8,520 bases of DNA from JBFHNV01 sp965365655 (lineage in GTDB: Bacteria > Pseudomonadota > Gammaproteobacteria > HK1): assembly GCA_965365655.1 (NCBI GenBank), contig CBDUCN010000231.1, positions 1 to 8,520 on the forward strand, in the 5' to 3' direction. Below, in pieces: positions 1-6,853 of this stretch. The stretch's first letter is position 1. Every line of letters starts with the position of its first letter. A program made the translations under genes and the position numbers. Below the pieces are notes generated by a model. It was not told the origin of the DNA. It saw only the letters and a program-made list of their open reading frames with translations, and searched no databases.

Positions 1-74
1 CGTGGATGCTACTCGATGCGGGAACGGTGGGTAGCGCGAGGCGGACCACGCGCTGCAGCAGGTCTATTCCTGGC

Positions 75-134
75 CGGGGGTACGGGGGGCATGCCGACGT
101 TCCGGAGGAAATCAGCATGTCCCCCGTACCCCTG
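75..134. repeat. 19-bp inverted repeat (hairpin) with a Shine-Dalgarno sequence in its loop
   Basis: The arm at 75-93 (C, five Gs, TAC, six Gs, CATG) is the near-exact reverse complement of 116-134 (CATG-T-CCCCC-GTA-CCCC-TG). Seventeen positions are Watson-Crick pairs and two (89:120 and 76:133) are G-U pairs in RNA. The 22-base loop, 94-115, contains GGAGGA (104-109), and the ATG at 117-119 lies inside the right arm. No T-run follows, so this is not a standard intrinsic terminator. It could be an RNA structure controlling translation, a REP-like palindrome of the kind linked to RAYT transposases, or a mobile-element end. The sequence alone does not decide between these. Confidence 0.75.
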
Positions 135-185
135 CCGTCCGACATCATCACCGGTTGCACGGCGACCGCGGCCTCACTACGTTAG
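117..185 (+). CDS. Possible 22-residue small ORF with a strong ribosome binding site
   Basis: An ATG at 117 follows GGAGGA at 104-109 with about 7 bases spacing, the best Shine-Dalgarno in the first 260 bases. It opens a frame of 22 codons ending in TAG at 183-185. The peptide (start MSPVPLPSD, end AASLR) matches no family I recognise and has no clear signal or membrane segment. The same frame is open from base 3, with another ATG at 6, so this may instead be the tail of an upstream gene. Third-position GC is visibly lower than in the real genes, which argues against ordinary host coding. The start codon lies within the right arm of the hairpin at 75-134, so the Shine-Dalgarno may be a chance feature of a palindromic element. 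Confidence 0.18.
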   Translation: MSPVPLPSDIITGCTATAASLR

Positions 186-260
186 GGGTCGCCGGGGAAC
201 GCACGGTGTTCCAGCTTCGAGGGCCCGCGAGCCGGGCCCGCAGCGCAGGGTGGCGAACGC

Positions 261-1379
261 ATGATCAACGTCCTCGTCGCGACGGCCCTCGCGAGCGCGG
301 CAGCCGCCGTCGCGATGGCCGTGCTGTGGCTGCGCGCGCGCGCCGCCGCGCAAGCCGACGCCGGCGCCCTCGCGTCCGAGCTCGACGAGGCGCGCCGGCG
401 CGTCGCGGCGCTCGAGGCGCGCACGTGGCTGGACGACTTTCCGACCGACGCGGTGTTCACGCTCGCGGCCGCCGGCCGCGTGGACGCCGGCGGGCGCGAG
501 CGCTGGCACGGCGTCGTGCGCGACGAGGGCGGGCGCGTCGCGCCGTTCCTGGTCGAGCGCCCGCTCGCGCATCTCGCGCCCGGCGACACCTTCACGTCGG
601 TGCGCGGCCAGCTCGTGAAGCTGGATGCCGCCGGCGCCGGCGCGGCGCCGGCGGCGGCGGGGCACGAGGACGCCACGCTGCTGTTCGACGCCGCGCCCGC
701 ACCCGCCGCGTCTCCGCCGCCGGGCGGCGACGGACACGAGGACGTGACGGTGCTCTTCGACCCGCCCGCTCCGGCTCCGGAGCCCGCCGCGGCGCCGGGC
801 GCGGCCGCCGACGAGCGCACCGTGGTCGCCGCGACCGGCGCGCCGCCCGAGGACGACGAGCGCACCGTGTTCATGGCCCCGGGCGGCGCGGCGAAGCCCC
901 GCGATCCGGACGCGGGTCTTCCGTACCTGTCGGTGATCGAGGGTCCGGACGAGGGCCGCCGCTTCGCGGTCCCGTTCTCCGGAGCGAGCGTCGGGCGCGA
1001 GTCCCACAACACCGTCGCGCTGTCCGACGGCGGCGCGTCGCGGGTGCACTGCCGCATCGAGTACGAAAACAACCGCTTCGTGCTGCACGACAACAACAGC
1101 ACCAACGGCACGCTGTGCAACGACGAGCGCGTCACCGCCCGTGAGCTGTCCTTCGGCGACGTGGTGCACGTCGCCGAGACCCGGATGCGCTTCACCTGCG
1201 ACGGCTACGAGCTTCGCGGCAGCGATCCGGGCGCCGCCGCGCACGCGTTCGAGCAGACGCTCGCGCGCGAGCCGGACTTCGTGCCGGCGCTGCAGAACCT
1301 CGCGTTCCTGCTCGAGAAGGACGTCGCGCGCAAGAAGGACGCGCAGCCGCTGTGGGATCGGCTCGCGCGCCTGCAATGA
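261..1379 (+). CDS. Membrane-anchored FHA-domain protein with repeated threonine motifs
   Basis: This is a 372-residue protein. Residues 4-24 form a hydrophobic N-terminal helix (signal anchor) and are followed by a short charged helix, about 28-54, of coiled-coil type. Residues 60-127 look like a small beta-rich region I do not recognise. A Pro/Ala/Gly linker (about 128-215) carries four threonine motifs: T139 (DATLLFD), T163 (DVTVLFD), T187 (DERTVV) and T202 (DERTVF). A full FHA domain spans about 220-318 with the hallmark residues G245-R246, S260-R261-x-H263 and N282-G283-T284. FHA domains bind phosphothreonine peptides, so the protein probably reads Ser/Thr kinase output, and the linker threonines are likely kinase targets (inference). 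A short tail, about 320-372, resembles one TPR-like helical pair. The start ATG is preceded by AGGG at 247-250, and two TGA codons in a row end the gene. It is the first gene of the apparent operon and lies 102 bases before the ExbD/OmpA-type gene. The orientation of the FHA domain (cytoplasm expected) is inferred. Confidence 0.93.
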   Translation: MINVLVATALASAAAAVAMAVLWLRARAAAQADAGALASELDEARRRVAALEARTWLDDFPTDAVFTLAAAGRVDAGGRERWHGVVRDEGGRVAPFLVERPLAHLAPGDTFTSVRGQLVKLDAAGAGAAPAAAGHEDATLLFDAAPAPAASPPPGGDGHEDVTVLFDPPAPAPEPAAAPGAAADERTVVAATGAPPEDDERTVFMAPGGAAKPRDPDAGLPYLSVIEGPDEGRRFAVPFSGASVGRESHNTVALSDGGASRVHCRIEYENNRFVLHDNNSTNGTLCNDERVTARELSFGDVVHVAETRMRFTCDGYELRGSDPGAAAHAFEQTLAREPDFVPALQNLAFLLEKDVARKKDAQPLWDRLARLQ

Positions 1380-1481
1380 TGAGCGGGCGCGCACGGGCAG
1401 CTCGCCCGCGCCGGCGCGCATGAGCCGGCGCGTCGCGCAACGTTCGCGCACGCACGCGCCGCCGCGCCGGGGCCCGGCCGC

Positions 1482-2999
1482 GTGAAGCTGGACGACGGCT
1501 TCGGCGCCGAGCGGCTCTCGCTGGACGTCACGCCGCTGCTCGACGTGGTGTTCATCCTGGTGCTGTTCTTCGCGGTCACCACGTCGTTCATCTCGCCGCG
1601 CGAGCTGGACGCGCTGAAGGGCAACGTGGTGTCGCTCACCGAGGACAAGCGCAGCCTGGACCGGGAGGTGCGCCGCGTCAGCGCGGCGCTGGACGCGCGC
1701 GCCGCCGAGCTCGCGAGCCTCAACGAGCGGCACGCCGAGCTGCGCCTCGAGCACGCACAGATGCTGGAGGCGAAGCGCGCCGAGGTCGCGGCGCTCGAGA
1801 GCCGGCTCGACGCGCAGCGCGCCGACAGCGAGAAGATGCGCTGGATGATGGCGGCGCTGGAGGAGGACAAGGCCGGTATCGAGAAGACCCTGGCCGACAG
1901 CACGCGAACCAACGCGAGCCTGCGCGAGCAGCTCGAGCAGGCCTATCGCGACTACCGGGGCGTGCAGATCGCGCTCGAGGATCTGCGCGACGAGCACCGC
2001 GCGCAGGCGCAGGCGCTCGCGAGCACGCATACCGACCTCACCGGTGCGCGCGCGCGCGCCGCGTCGCTGGAGGACCGGGTCGCGGGCCTGTCGGCCACGG
2101 TGCAGGAGACCTCCGAGCGCGAGCGGCTCCTGCAGGCGCTGATCCGGCAAAAGGCCGCCGAGGCCGCGGCCGCCGCCGACGCCGCGGCCGCACGCCTCGG
2201 CGACGCCGAGCAGCGCCTCGACGCCGCGCAGCAACGCGGCGAGGCGCTCGCGCGCCGGGTCGCGGCGCTGCAGGCGGACCTCGGCACGCGCGCCGACGAC
2301 GAGCGCCTGCTGCGCGCGCTGCTCGCGGAGAAGGCCGGGCAGGCGGCCGACCTCGACCGGCGCCTGTCGTCGGCCGAGGGCGACCGCGCGGCGCTCGCAG
2401 GCGAGCTCGCGGGCCTTCGGACCCTGAGCGCGGAGCAGGCCGACGAGGTGCGCAGCCTGCGCGCCCGCGTCGCGAGGATGGACACGGAGCTCGCGAAGTT
2501 CCGCGAGATCGCGGACCTGGACCGCGAGCAGATCGAGCGCATCGTGCGCGCGCAGGAGCGGCTGCGCGCGGGCCTGGGCGAGTACCTCGAGGACAACCGC
2601 ATCGGCATCACGCGCGATCGCGAGCGCCTGACACTGCAGCTCTCGGACCGCATCCTGTTCGCGTCCGGCAGCGCGTCCATCCGCGCCGACGGCCTGGAGG
2701 TGCTGCGCCGGCTCGGCGAGCTGCTGCGCGAGCGCCTCGACGTGCTGGAGGTGCAGGTGGGCGGGCACACCGACAACGTGCCGCTGAGCGGCGCGCGCGG
2801 CGGCCTGCTGTCCGACAACTGGGGCCTGAGCGCGGCGCGCGCGGTGAGCGTGGTCGACTTCCTGCAGGACGAGGTCGGGCTGGACCCCGATCGCCTGTCG
2901 GCGGTCGGCTACGGCGAGCACCGCCCGGTCGCCCCCAACGACACGCCGCAGGGCCGCGCGCGCAACCGCCGCATCGAAATCGTGCTGCTGCCGCGCTGA
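1482..2999 (+). CDS. ExbD/TolR-like transmembrane helix fused by a long coiled coil to an OmpA/MotB-like domain
   Basis: This 505-residue protein looks like the rotor/anchor subunit of a proton-driven motor. A short N-terminus precedes T17-P18-L-L-D21 in a single hydrophobic helix (about 19-36). D21 matches the proton-carrying aspartate of ExbD, TolR and MotB (TPxxD in ExbD). From P39 to P434 there is no proline. Residues about 40-370 are rich in E, R, A, L, Q and D with heptad-like spacing, so an extended coiled coil is expected. It contains an internal duplication of about 60 residues (ERLLQAL at 214, ERLLRAL at 274). An OmpA_C/MotB-type peptidoglycan-binding domain spans about 374-505. It shows LFASGSA, GHTDNVPL (D431), DNWGLSAARA (close to the MotB signature) and a final NRRIEI. 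The GTG start is essentially forced, because no other in-frame ATG or GTG lies between the upstream TGA at 1380 and the membrane helix. The ribosome site is weak, with only a GGGG run at 1469-1472. With the coiled coil on the periplasmic side, the layout differs from ZorA/ZorB, where the long tail is on the channel subunit. The family resemblance is clear; the biological role is unknown. Confidence 0.92.
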   Translation: MKLDDGFGAERLSLDVTPLLDVVFILVLFFAVTTSFISPRELDALKGNVVSLTEDKRSLDREVRRVSAALDARAAELASLNERHAELRLEHAQMLEAKRAEVAALESRLDAQRADSEKMRWMMAALEEDKAGIEKTLADSTRTNASLREQLEQAYRDYRGVQIALEDLRDEHRAQAQALASTHTDLTGARARAASLEDRVAGLSATVQETSERERLLQALIRQKAAEAAAAADAAAARLGDAEQRLDAAQQRGEALARRVAALQADLGTRADDERLLRALLAEKAGQAADLDRRLSSAEGDRAALAGELAGLRTLSAEQADEVRSLRARVARMDTELAKFREIADLDREQIERIVRAQERLRAGLGEYLEDNRIGITRDRERLTLQLSDRILFASGSASIRADGLEVLRRLGELLRERLDVLEVQVGGHTDNVPLSGARGGLLSDNWGLSAARAVSVVDFLQDEVGLDPDRLSAVGYGEHRPVAPNDTPQGRARNRRIEIVLLPR

Positions 3000-3045
3000 A
3001 GGCCCGTGCACGAATCACGACCGCATTGACACGGCACAGCGTCTC

Positions 3046-3050
3046 GAGGG
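3046..3050 (+). promoter_or_regulatory. Ribosome binding site of the ExbB-like gene
   Basis: GAGGG lies 7 bases before the ATG at 3058 and supports that start. It is the clearest Shine-Dalgarno among the first three operon genes, which would fit the channel subunit being made in excess over its single-helix partner (a 5:2 ratio in known family members; inference). Confidence 0.6.
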
Positions 3051-3057
3051 ATCTGCA

Positions 3058-3669
3058 ATGGACACCGTCACCGCCGTCATCGACAAGGGCGGGCCGCTCA
3101 TCTGGCCCCTGTTCGCGCTGCTGCTGTGGGGCATCGGCATCATCGCGTTCAAGTGGGCCACGCTGAAACGCAGCCGCATCGTGGACCCCGGGGTGGTCGG
3201 CCGCGTCGAGGAGCTGCTGCTCGCGGGCAAGGTCCCCGAGGCCACCGCGTACTGCAAGCAGCATCCGCTGCCGATCACCCGCGTGGTGCTCGCCGGCATC
3301 GTCAACTACGACAAGAGCGAGTCCGAGCTCAAGGAGATCCTCGAGGAGGCGGGCCGCCAGGAGGTGCCCGGCATCCGCAGCCATCTCACCGCGCTCGGCA
3401 CGATCGCGAGCGTCGCGCCGCTGCTCGGGCTGCTGGGCACCGTGCTCGGCATGATCTCGGTGTTCTCGGTGCTCTCCGCGCAGGAGGCCATCGACGCCAG
3501 CCAGCTCGCGGGCGGCATCTCGGAGGCGCTCACCACCACGGCGGTCGGCATGGTGATCGCGGTGCCCACGCTCGCGTTCTACAACTTCTTCATCAGCAAG
3601 GTGCAGGCGCTGATCCTGGAGATGGAGAAGATATCGCTGCACATGGTCGCGGTGCTGAAACGGATCTGA
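3058..3669 (+). CDS. MotA/TolQ/ExbB-family proton channel protein
   Basis: This 203-residue, three-helix inner-membrane protein is typical of the ExbB/TolQ family and is expected to form a pentameric proton channel around two copies of the ExbD-like helix. The hydrophobic segments are about 13-31, 113-139 and 157-180. The key family residues are present with exact spacing: T128 in LLGLLGTVLGM, E156 in GGISEAL and T161 in LTTTAVGM. These match E. coli ExbB T148, E176 and T181, which line the proton path (both spacings, 28 and 5, are the same). The cytoplasmic loop between helices 1 and 2 (about 36-108) is of ordinary size. There is no long C-terminal tail as in MotA or ZorA, and no extended N-terminus as in E. 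coli ExbB. The gene lies 58 bases after the ExbD/OmpA-type gene, the reverse of the usual exbB-exbD, tolQ-tolR and motA-motB order. A transporter role (TonB-type) is possible, but no tonB gene is in view. Confidence 0.95.
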   Translation: MDTVTAVIDKGGPLIWPLFALLLWGIGIIAFKWATLKRSRIVDPGVVGRVEELLLAGKVPEATAYCKQHPLPITRVVLAGIVNYDKSESELKEILEEAGRQEVPGIRSHLTALGTIASVAPLLGLLGTVLGMISVFSVLSAQEAIDASQLAGGISEALTTTAVGMVIAVPTLAFYNFFISKVQALILEMEKISLHMVAVLKRI

Positions 3670-3712
3670 GGAGCGCAACGGGTGGCCACGCACGCGTACA
3701 CGGCACTGCCAC

Positions 3713-3719
3713 GGAGAGG
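3713..3719 (+). promoter_or_regulatory. Ribosome binding site deciding the start of the TPR gene
   Basis: GGAGAGG ends 4 bases before the ATG at 3724, with its GGAG core 7 bases away. A competing site, GAGGAG at 3668-3673, lies 8 bases before an in-frame GTG at 3682. It would add 14 residues to an already long signal-peptide n-region, so the ATG is preferred. Confidence 0.55.
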
Positions 3720-3723
3720 TCCG

Positions 3724-6700
3724 ATGATCGCAAACGCTGGCGTCGCGCGGCACGCCGGCGCATCGCGCGCGCCGGTGCGCGTGCACGCCGCGATCAGCGG
3801 GTGGGCCCGCGTCGCGGCTGCCATGGTGCTCGCGCTGGGCGCCGCCGCGGCGGACGCGCAGGCACCCGACGAGGTCTGGCGCGGCCACCTCGAAGCGGCC
3901 GACGCGGCGCTCGCGCGCGGCGAGCCGGCCGACGCGCTGCGGCGCCTCGAGGCCGCGGTCGCGGTCGCGGCGGACCTCGGCGAGGACGACTGGCGCCTCG
4001 CCGGCGCGCTGAACAACCTCGGCGAGGCGCAGCGCGCGCTCGCGCGCTACGCCGATGCCGATGCGTCGTTCCGGCGCGCCGCCGCGATCCACGAGCAGGT
4101 GTTCGGTGCGAACGCGCTGCCGCTGGTGCCGGTGCTCTCGAACCAGGCGCTGCTGTCGCTGGCGCGCGGACGCGTGGACGCGGCGCAGGCGCTCCTGGAA
4201 CGCGCCGTCGCGATCGCCGAAGCGGCGCAGGATCCGTCTCGCCGCGCGGCGCTGACCGCGGACCTGCTCGCGGTGCGCGCGCGGGTGGCCCTCGCGGCCG
4301 GGCGGCCCGCGGACGCGCTGGCGGACGCCGGGCGCGCCCGCGCGTTGCTCGGCGACGGGGCCGCGCCGGCAGCACGCGCAGCGGTGTCGCGATCGCTCGC
4401 CGACGCGGCGCTGGCCGCGGGGCACCTTGCCGACGCGGCCGAGCACGCGGCGCGCGCGGAGCGCGACGCCGGCGAGGCCGGCCGTCCGGCGGCGCTCGCG
4501 ACGCAGGCCCGGATCGCGCTCGCGCGCGACGACGCGGCCGGCGCCGAGGCCCTGCTGGAGCAGGCGCTGGCGCTGGCCGAGCGCACGCTGGGCGAAGCGC
4601 ATCCGGACCTCGTCGATCTGCTGGAGCCGCTGGGCCGCGCACAGGCGGCCCTCGGACGCGCGGACGCGGCCGAGGCCAGCTACCGGCGCGCGCTCGCGAT
4701 CGCGGAGGCCTCGCTCGCCCCGGATCACCCGCAGGCCGCGATCAGCCTGCTCGCGCTGGGCGATCTCTACGTGCAGCGCGCGCGCTTCGCCGACGCGGAC
4801 CGGATGCTGGACCGCGCGCTGGCGGTTGTGCAGCCGGCGCTGGGCGCGGCGCATCCGCGCACCGCGCAGACGCAGATCGCGCGTGCGCGCCTCGCCGCGG
4901 CGCAGGGGCGCTACGCGCAGGCGCTCGAGCGCCTGGCCCTCGCCCGCGAGGCGCTAGAGGCCTCGCTGGGCGCGGCGCACCCGGCGGTGGCGGACGCGAT
5001 CGGCCACGAGGCCGGGACGCGGCTCGCGCTGGCGGATGCACGCGCCGCGGAGACCCTGCACCAGCGTGCGCTGGACCTGCGCGCCGCGGCGCTGGGCGCC
5101 GGGCACCCGGACCAGGCGCGGGATCACGTGGGCCTCGCCGACGCCGCGCTGGCACTCGGCCGTCACGCCGCGGCCGCCGACAGCGCCGAACGCGCCGAGT
5201 CCGTGCTGCAGGCGGCGCTGGGTGCCGAGCATCCGCGGCTCGCCGCGGCGCTGTCGCGGCGCGCCGACGCGCTGCTGGCGCTCGGCCGCGGCGACGACGC
5301 GGAAGCCCTGCTGCGCCGCGCCCTCGCGCTCGCCGAGGCCGGGCGCGAGGACGGCGATCCCGCGATCGCCGACGCGCTGGGCGACCTGGCCGCGCTGCTC
5401 GAGGCGCGCGAGCGCGCCGCCGAGGCGCTGCCGTTGCGCGAGCGCGCGGCCGACGCGCTCGCGGCGCGCCTCGGCGCCGAGCACCCGCGCGCCGCCGGCG
5501 CGAAAGCCGATCTCGCGACGACGCTCGCGGCGCTGGGGCGGCTCGCCGACGCGGAACGGGCGCACCGCGACGCGCTGGCCGTGCGCGAGAAGGTGTTCGG
5601 CTTCGAGCACCCGCTGATCGCGCCCAGCCTGCTCGCGGTCGCCGAGATGCAGATGAGCCTCGGACGCTACGCGCAGGCCCGGCCGCTGCTGGAACGCGCG
5701 CAGCGGGTGACGGCCGACGCGTGGGGCGCGGCTCACCCCCGCGCGCTGGAGGCGGGCCTCGCGCTGGCCCGGCTCGCGCGCGTGCAGGGCCGGCACGCGG
5801 ACGCGGCGGCGATCCTCGGCGACGCGCACGACGCGGTGCAGGCGCTCGCGCCCGACCATCCCGGGCTCGCGCCGGTGCTCGACGAGTCCGCCCGCCTCGC
5901 GCTGGACCGCGGCCAGGCCGCCGACGCGCTCGCGTCGTTCGAGCGCGCGATGGCGCTGCGCGCGGCCGCGCACCCGATGACGCGCAGCGGGCGCGCCGCG
6001 GGACTGGAGCGACTGGCGCGCGCGCACGCCGACGCCGGCTCGCCGGCCGAGGCCCGCGATCGGCTGGAGGAAGCGCTGGCGCTGCGCGAGGCGAGCCAGG
6101 GCCGCGAGCATCCGGCGCTGGCCGCGCCGCTGACGGCGCTCGCCGCTGCGCGCGAGGACTCCGGGGACGCCGCGGCCGCCGAGGCGCTGCTGCGCCGCGC
6201 GGCCGGCATCCTCGACGCGGCGCTGGGCGCGGAGCACCCGCAGGCCGCCGCCGCCCGGGTCGCGCTGGCCGGGTGGCTGCGCCGCCAGGGACGCACGGAG
6301 GACGCGCTCGCGCTGCTTAAGCCGGCCCTGTCGGCGCAGGAAGCCGCACTGGGCGACGAGCACCCGCAGGTCGCGGACACGCTGATCGAGATCGCGGCCG
6401 CCGACGACGCGGCGGGCCGCGCCGCCGACGCCGAGCGTGCGTACAAGCGTGCGCTGGCCATCCAGCAGGCGACACTGGGCTTCGAGCACCCACGGGTCGC
6501 GGGCACCCTGCTCGCGCTGGGCGACCTGCAGCGCCGCGAGGGCCGCGCCGGCGAGGCCGAGCCGGTACTGCGCCGCGCGCTGCGCATCCGGCGCGCGGCG
6601 TACGGCGACGAGCACGTGCGCACCGCCGACGCGCTGGAAGCGCTGGGCGCGCTGCTCGTCGACCAGGACCGCCTGGAGGACGCCGAGGCCGCGTACCGCG

Positions 6701-6852
6701 ACGCCTTCGCGATCCGCGAGCGCGCGCTGGGCGAGAGCGACCCGCGCCTCGCGCGCGCGCTGCGCAACCTCGCGGCGATCGGCTACGCGCGCGGGCGCTA
6801 CGACGAGGCGGCACCGCTGATCGAGCGCGCACGGGCACTGGGCGGCAACTGA
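3724..6852 (+). CDS. Exported TPR-repeat protein (about two dozen TPR units)
   Basis: The protein has 1042 residues from the ATG at 3724. It begins with a signal peptide: an arginine- and histidine-containing n-region (1-29), a hydrophobic core (about 30-42) and an A43-D-A45 cleavage motif. The rest is one helical array. Six more diverged TPR units are followed by 18 hinges of the form LG-x-E/A-HP, from H293 to D1006, each followed by a helix pair such as GRxADAExLLRRALAI. This is the 42-residue kinesin-light-chain-like TPR class (TPR_10/TPR_12). Hinge spacing is 126 bases except for three consecutive steps (123, 114 and 138) near 5734-6109. The translation has no cysteine, which suits an exported protein. 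TPR arrays bind proteins, so a periplasmic scaffold for the motor encoded just upstream (54 bases away) is a reasonable inference. There is no enzymatic domain and no C-terminal membrane segment or sorting signal. An alternative GTG start at 3682 has its own Shine-Dalgarno and cannot be excluded. Confidence 0.9.
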   Translation: MIANAGVARHAGASRAPVRVHAAISGWARVAAAMVLALGAAAADAQAPDEVWRGHLEAADAALARGEPADALRRLEAAVAVAADLGEDDWRLAGALNNLGEAQRALARYADADASFRRAAAIHEQVFGANALPLVPVLSNQALLSLARGRVDAAQALLERAVAIAEAAQDPSRRAALTADLLAVRARVALAAGRPADALADAGRARALLGDGAAPAARAAVSRSLADAALAAGHLADAAEHAARAERDAGEAGRPAALATQARIALARDDAAGAEALLEQALALAERTLGEAHPDLVDLLEPLGRAQAALGRADAAEASYRRALAIAEASLAPDHPQAAISLLALGDLYVQRARFADADRMLDRALAVVQPALGAAHPRTAQTQIARARLAAAQGRYAQALERLALAREALEASLGAAHPAVADAIGHEAGTRLALADARAAETLHQRALDLRAAALGAGHPDQARDHVGLADAALALGRHAAAADSAERAESVLQAALGAEHPRLAAALSRRADALLALGRGDDAEALLRRALALAEAGREDGDPAIADALGDLAALLEARERAAEALPLRERAADALAARLGAEHPRAAGAKADLATTLAALGRLADAERAHRDALAVREKVFGFEHPLIAPSLLAVAEMQMSLGRYAQARPLLERAQRVTADAWGAAHPRALEAGLALARLARVQGRHADAAAILGDAHDAVQALAPDHPGLAPVLDESARLALDRGQAADALASFERAMALRAAAHPMTRSGRAAGLERLARAHADAGSPAEARDRLEEALALREASQGREHPALAAPLTALAAAREDSGDAAAAEALLRRAAGILDAALGAEHPQAAAARVALAGWLRRQGRTEDALALLKPALSAQEAALGDEHPQVADTLIEIAAADDAAGRAADAERAYKRALAIQQATLGFEHPRVAGTLLALGDLQRREGRAGEAEPVLRRALRIRRAAYGDEHVRTADALEALGALLVDQDRLEDAEAAYRDAFAIRERALGESDPRLARALRNLAAIGYARGRYDEAAPLIERARALGGN
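4600..6741 (+). repeat. Tandem 126-base coding repeat (18 TPR hinges)
   Basis: Hinge codons (His, Asp at the weak ones) start at 4600, 4726, 4852, 4978, 5104, 5230, 5356, 5482, 5608, 5734, 5857, 5971, 6109, 6235, 6361, 6487, 6613 and 6739. Fourteen of the 17 steps are exactly 126 bases. The three odd steps are adjacent and sum to 375, only one codon short of 378, so the array has kept its register overall. The copies differ in sequence, so this is an old protein-level repeat and not a recent DNA tandem array. Confidence 0.9.
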
Positions 6853-6853
6853 T

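Noticed and set aside
155..183. TTGCAC - 17 bases - TACGTT as a promoter for the operon
   Set aside because: Only three of six bases match in each box. The region is a little less GC-rich than its surroundings, but that is not enough for a call.
16..264. 82-codon + strand frame upstream of the FHA gene
   Set aside because: It has an Arg/Pro-rich composition, no domain and no ribosome site, and it overlaps the FHA start.
1383..1409. GCGGGCG...CGCCCGC inverted repeat in the gap after the FHA gene
   Set aside because: A seven-base GC-only stem with a 13-base loop and no T-run is expected by chance here, and the operon appears to continue.
177..3011. Very long open frame (944 codons) on the - strand opposite the FHA and ExbD/OmpA genes
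   Set aside because: It is a by-product of extreme GC content, where stop codons are rare. The translation is arginine- and alanine-rich low-complexity sequence with no domain, while the + strand frames carry clear FHA, ExbD and OmpA motifs.
3026..3031. Perfect TTGACA box between the ExbD/OmpA and ExbB genes
   Set aside because: No -10-like hexamer lies 16-18 bases downstream; the sequence there is GC-rich and includes the ribosome site.
1482..3669. A Zorya (ZorA/ZorB) defence locus
   Set aside because: The two subunit types match, but the channel lacks the long ZorA tail, the order is reversed, and no ZorC, ZorD or ZorE-like gene is visible. The FHA and TPR neighbours are not part of known Zorya.
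3126..6320. A 1064-codon + strand frame overlapping the ExbB-like and TPR genes
   Set aside because: It is a shifted reading of two well-supported genes and is dominated by Arg, Gly and Ala.
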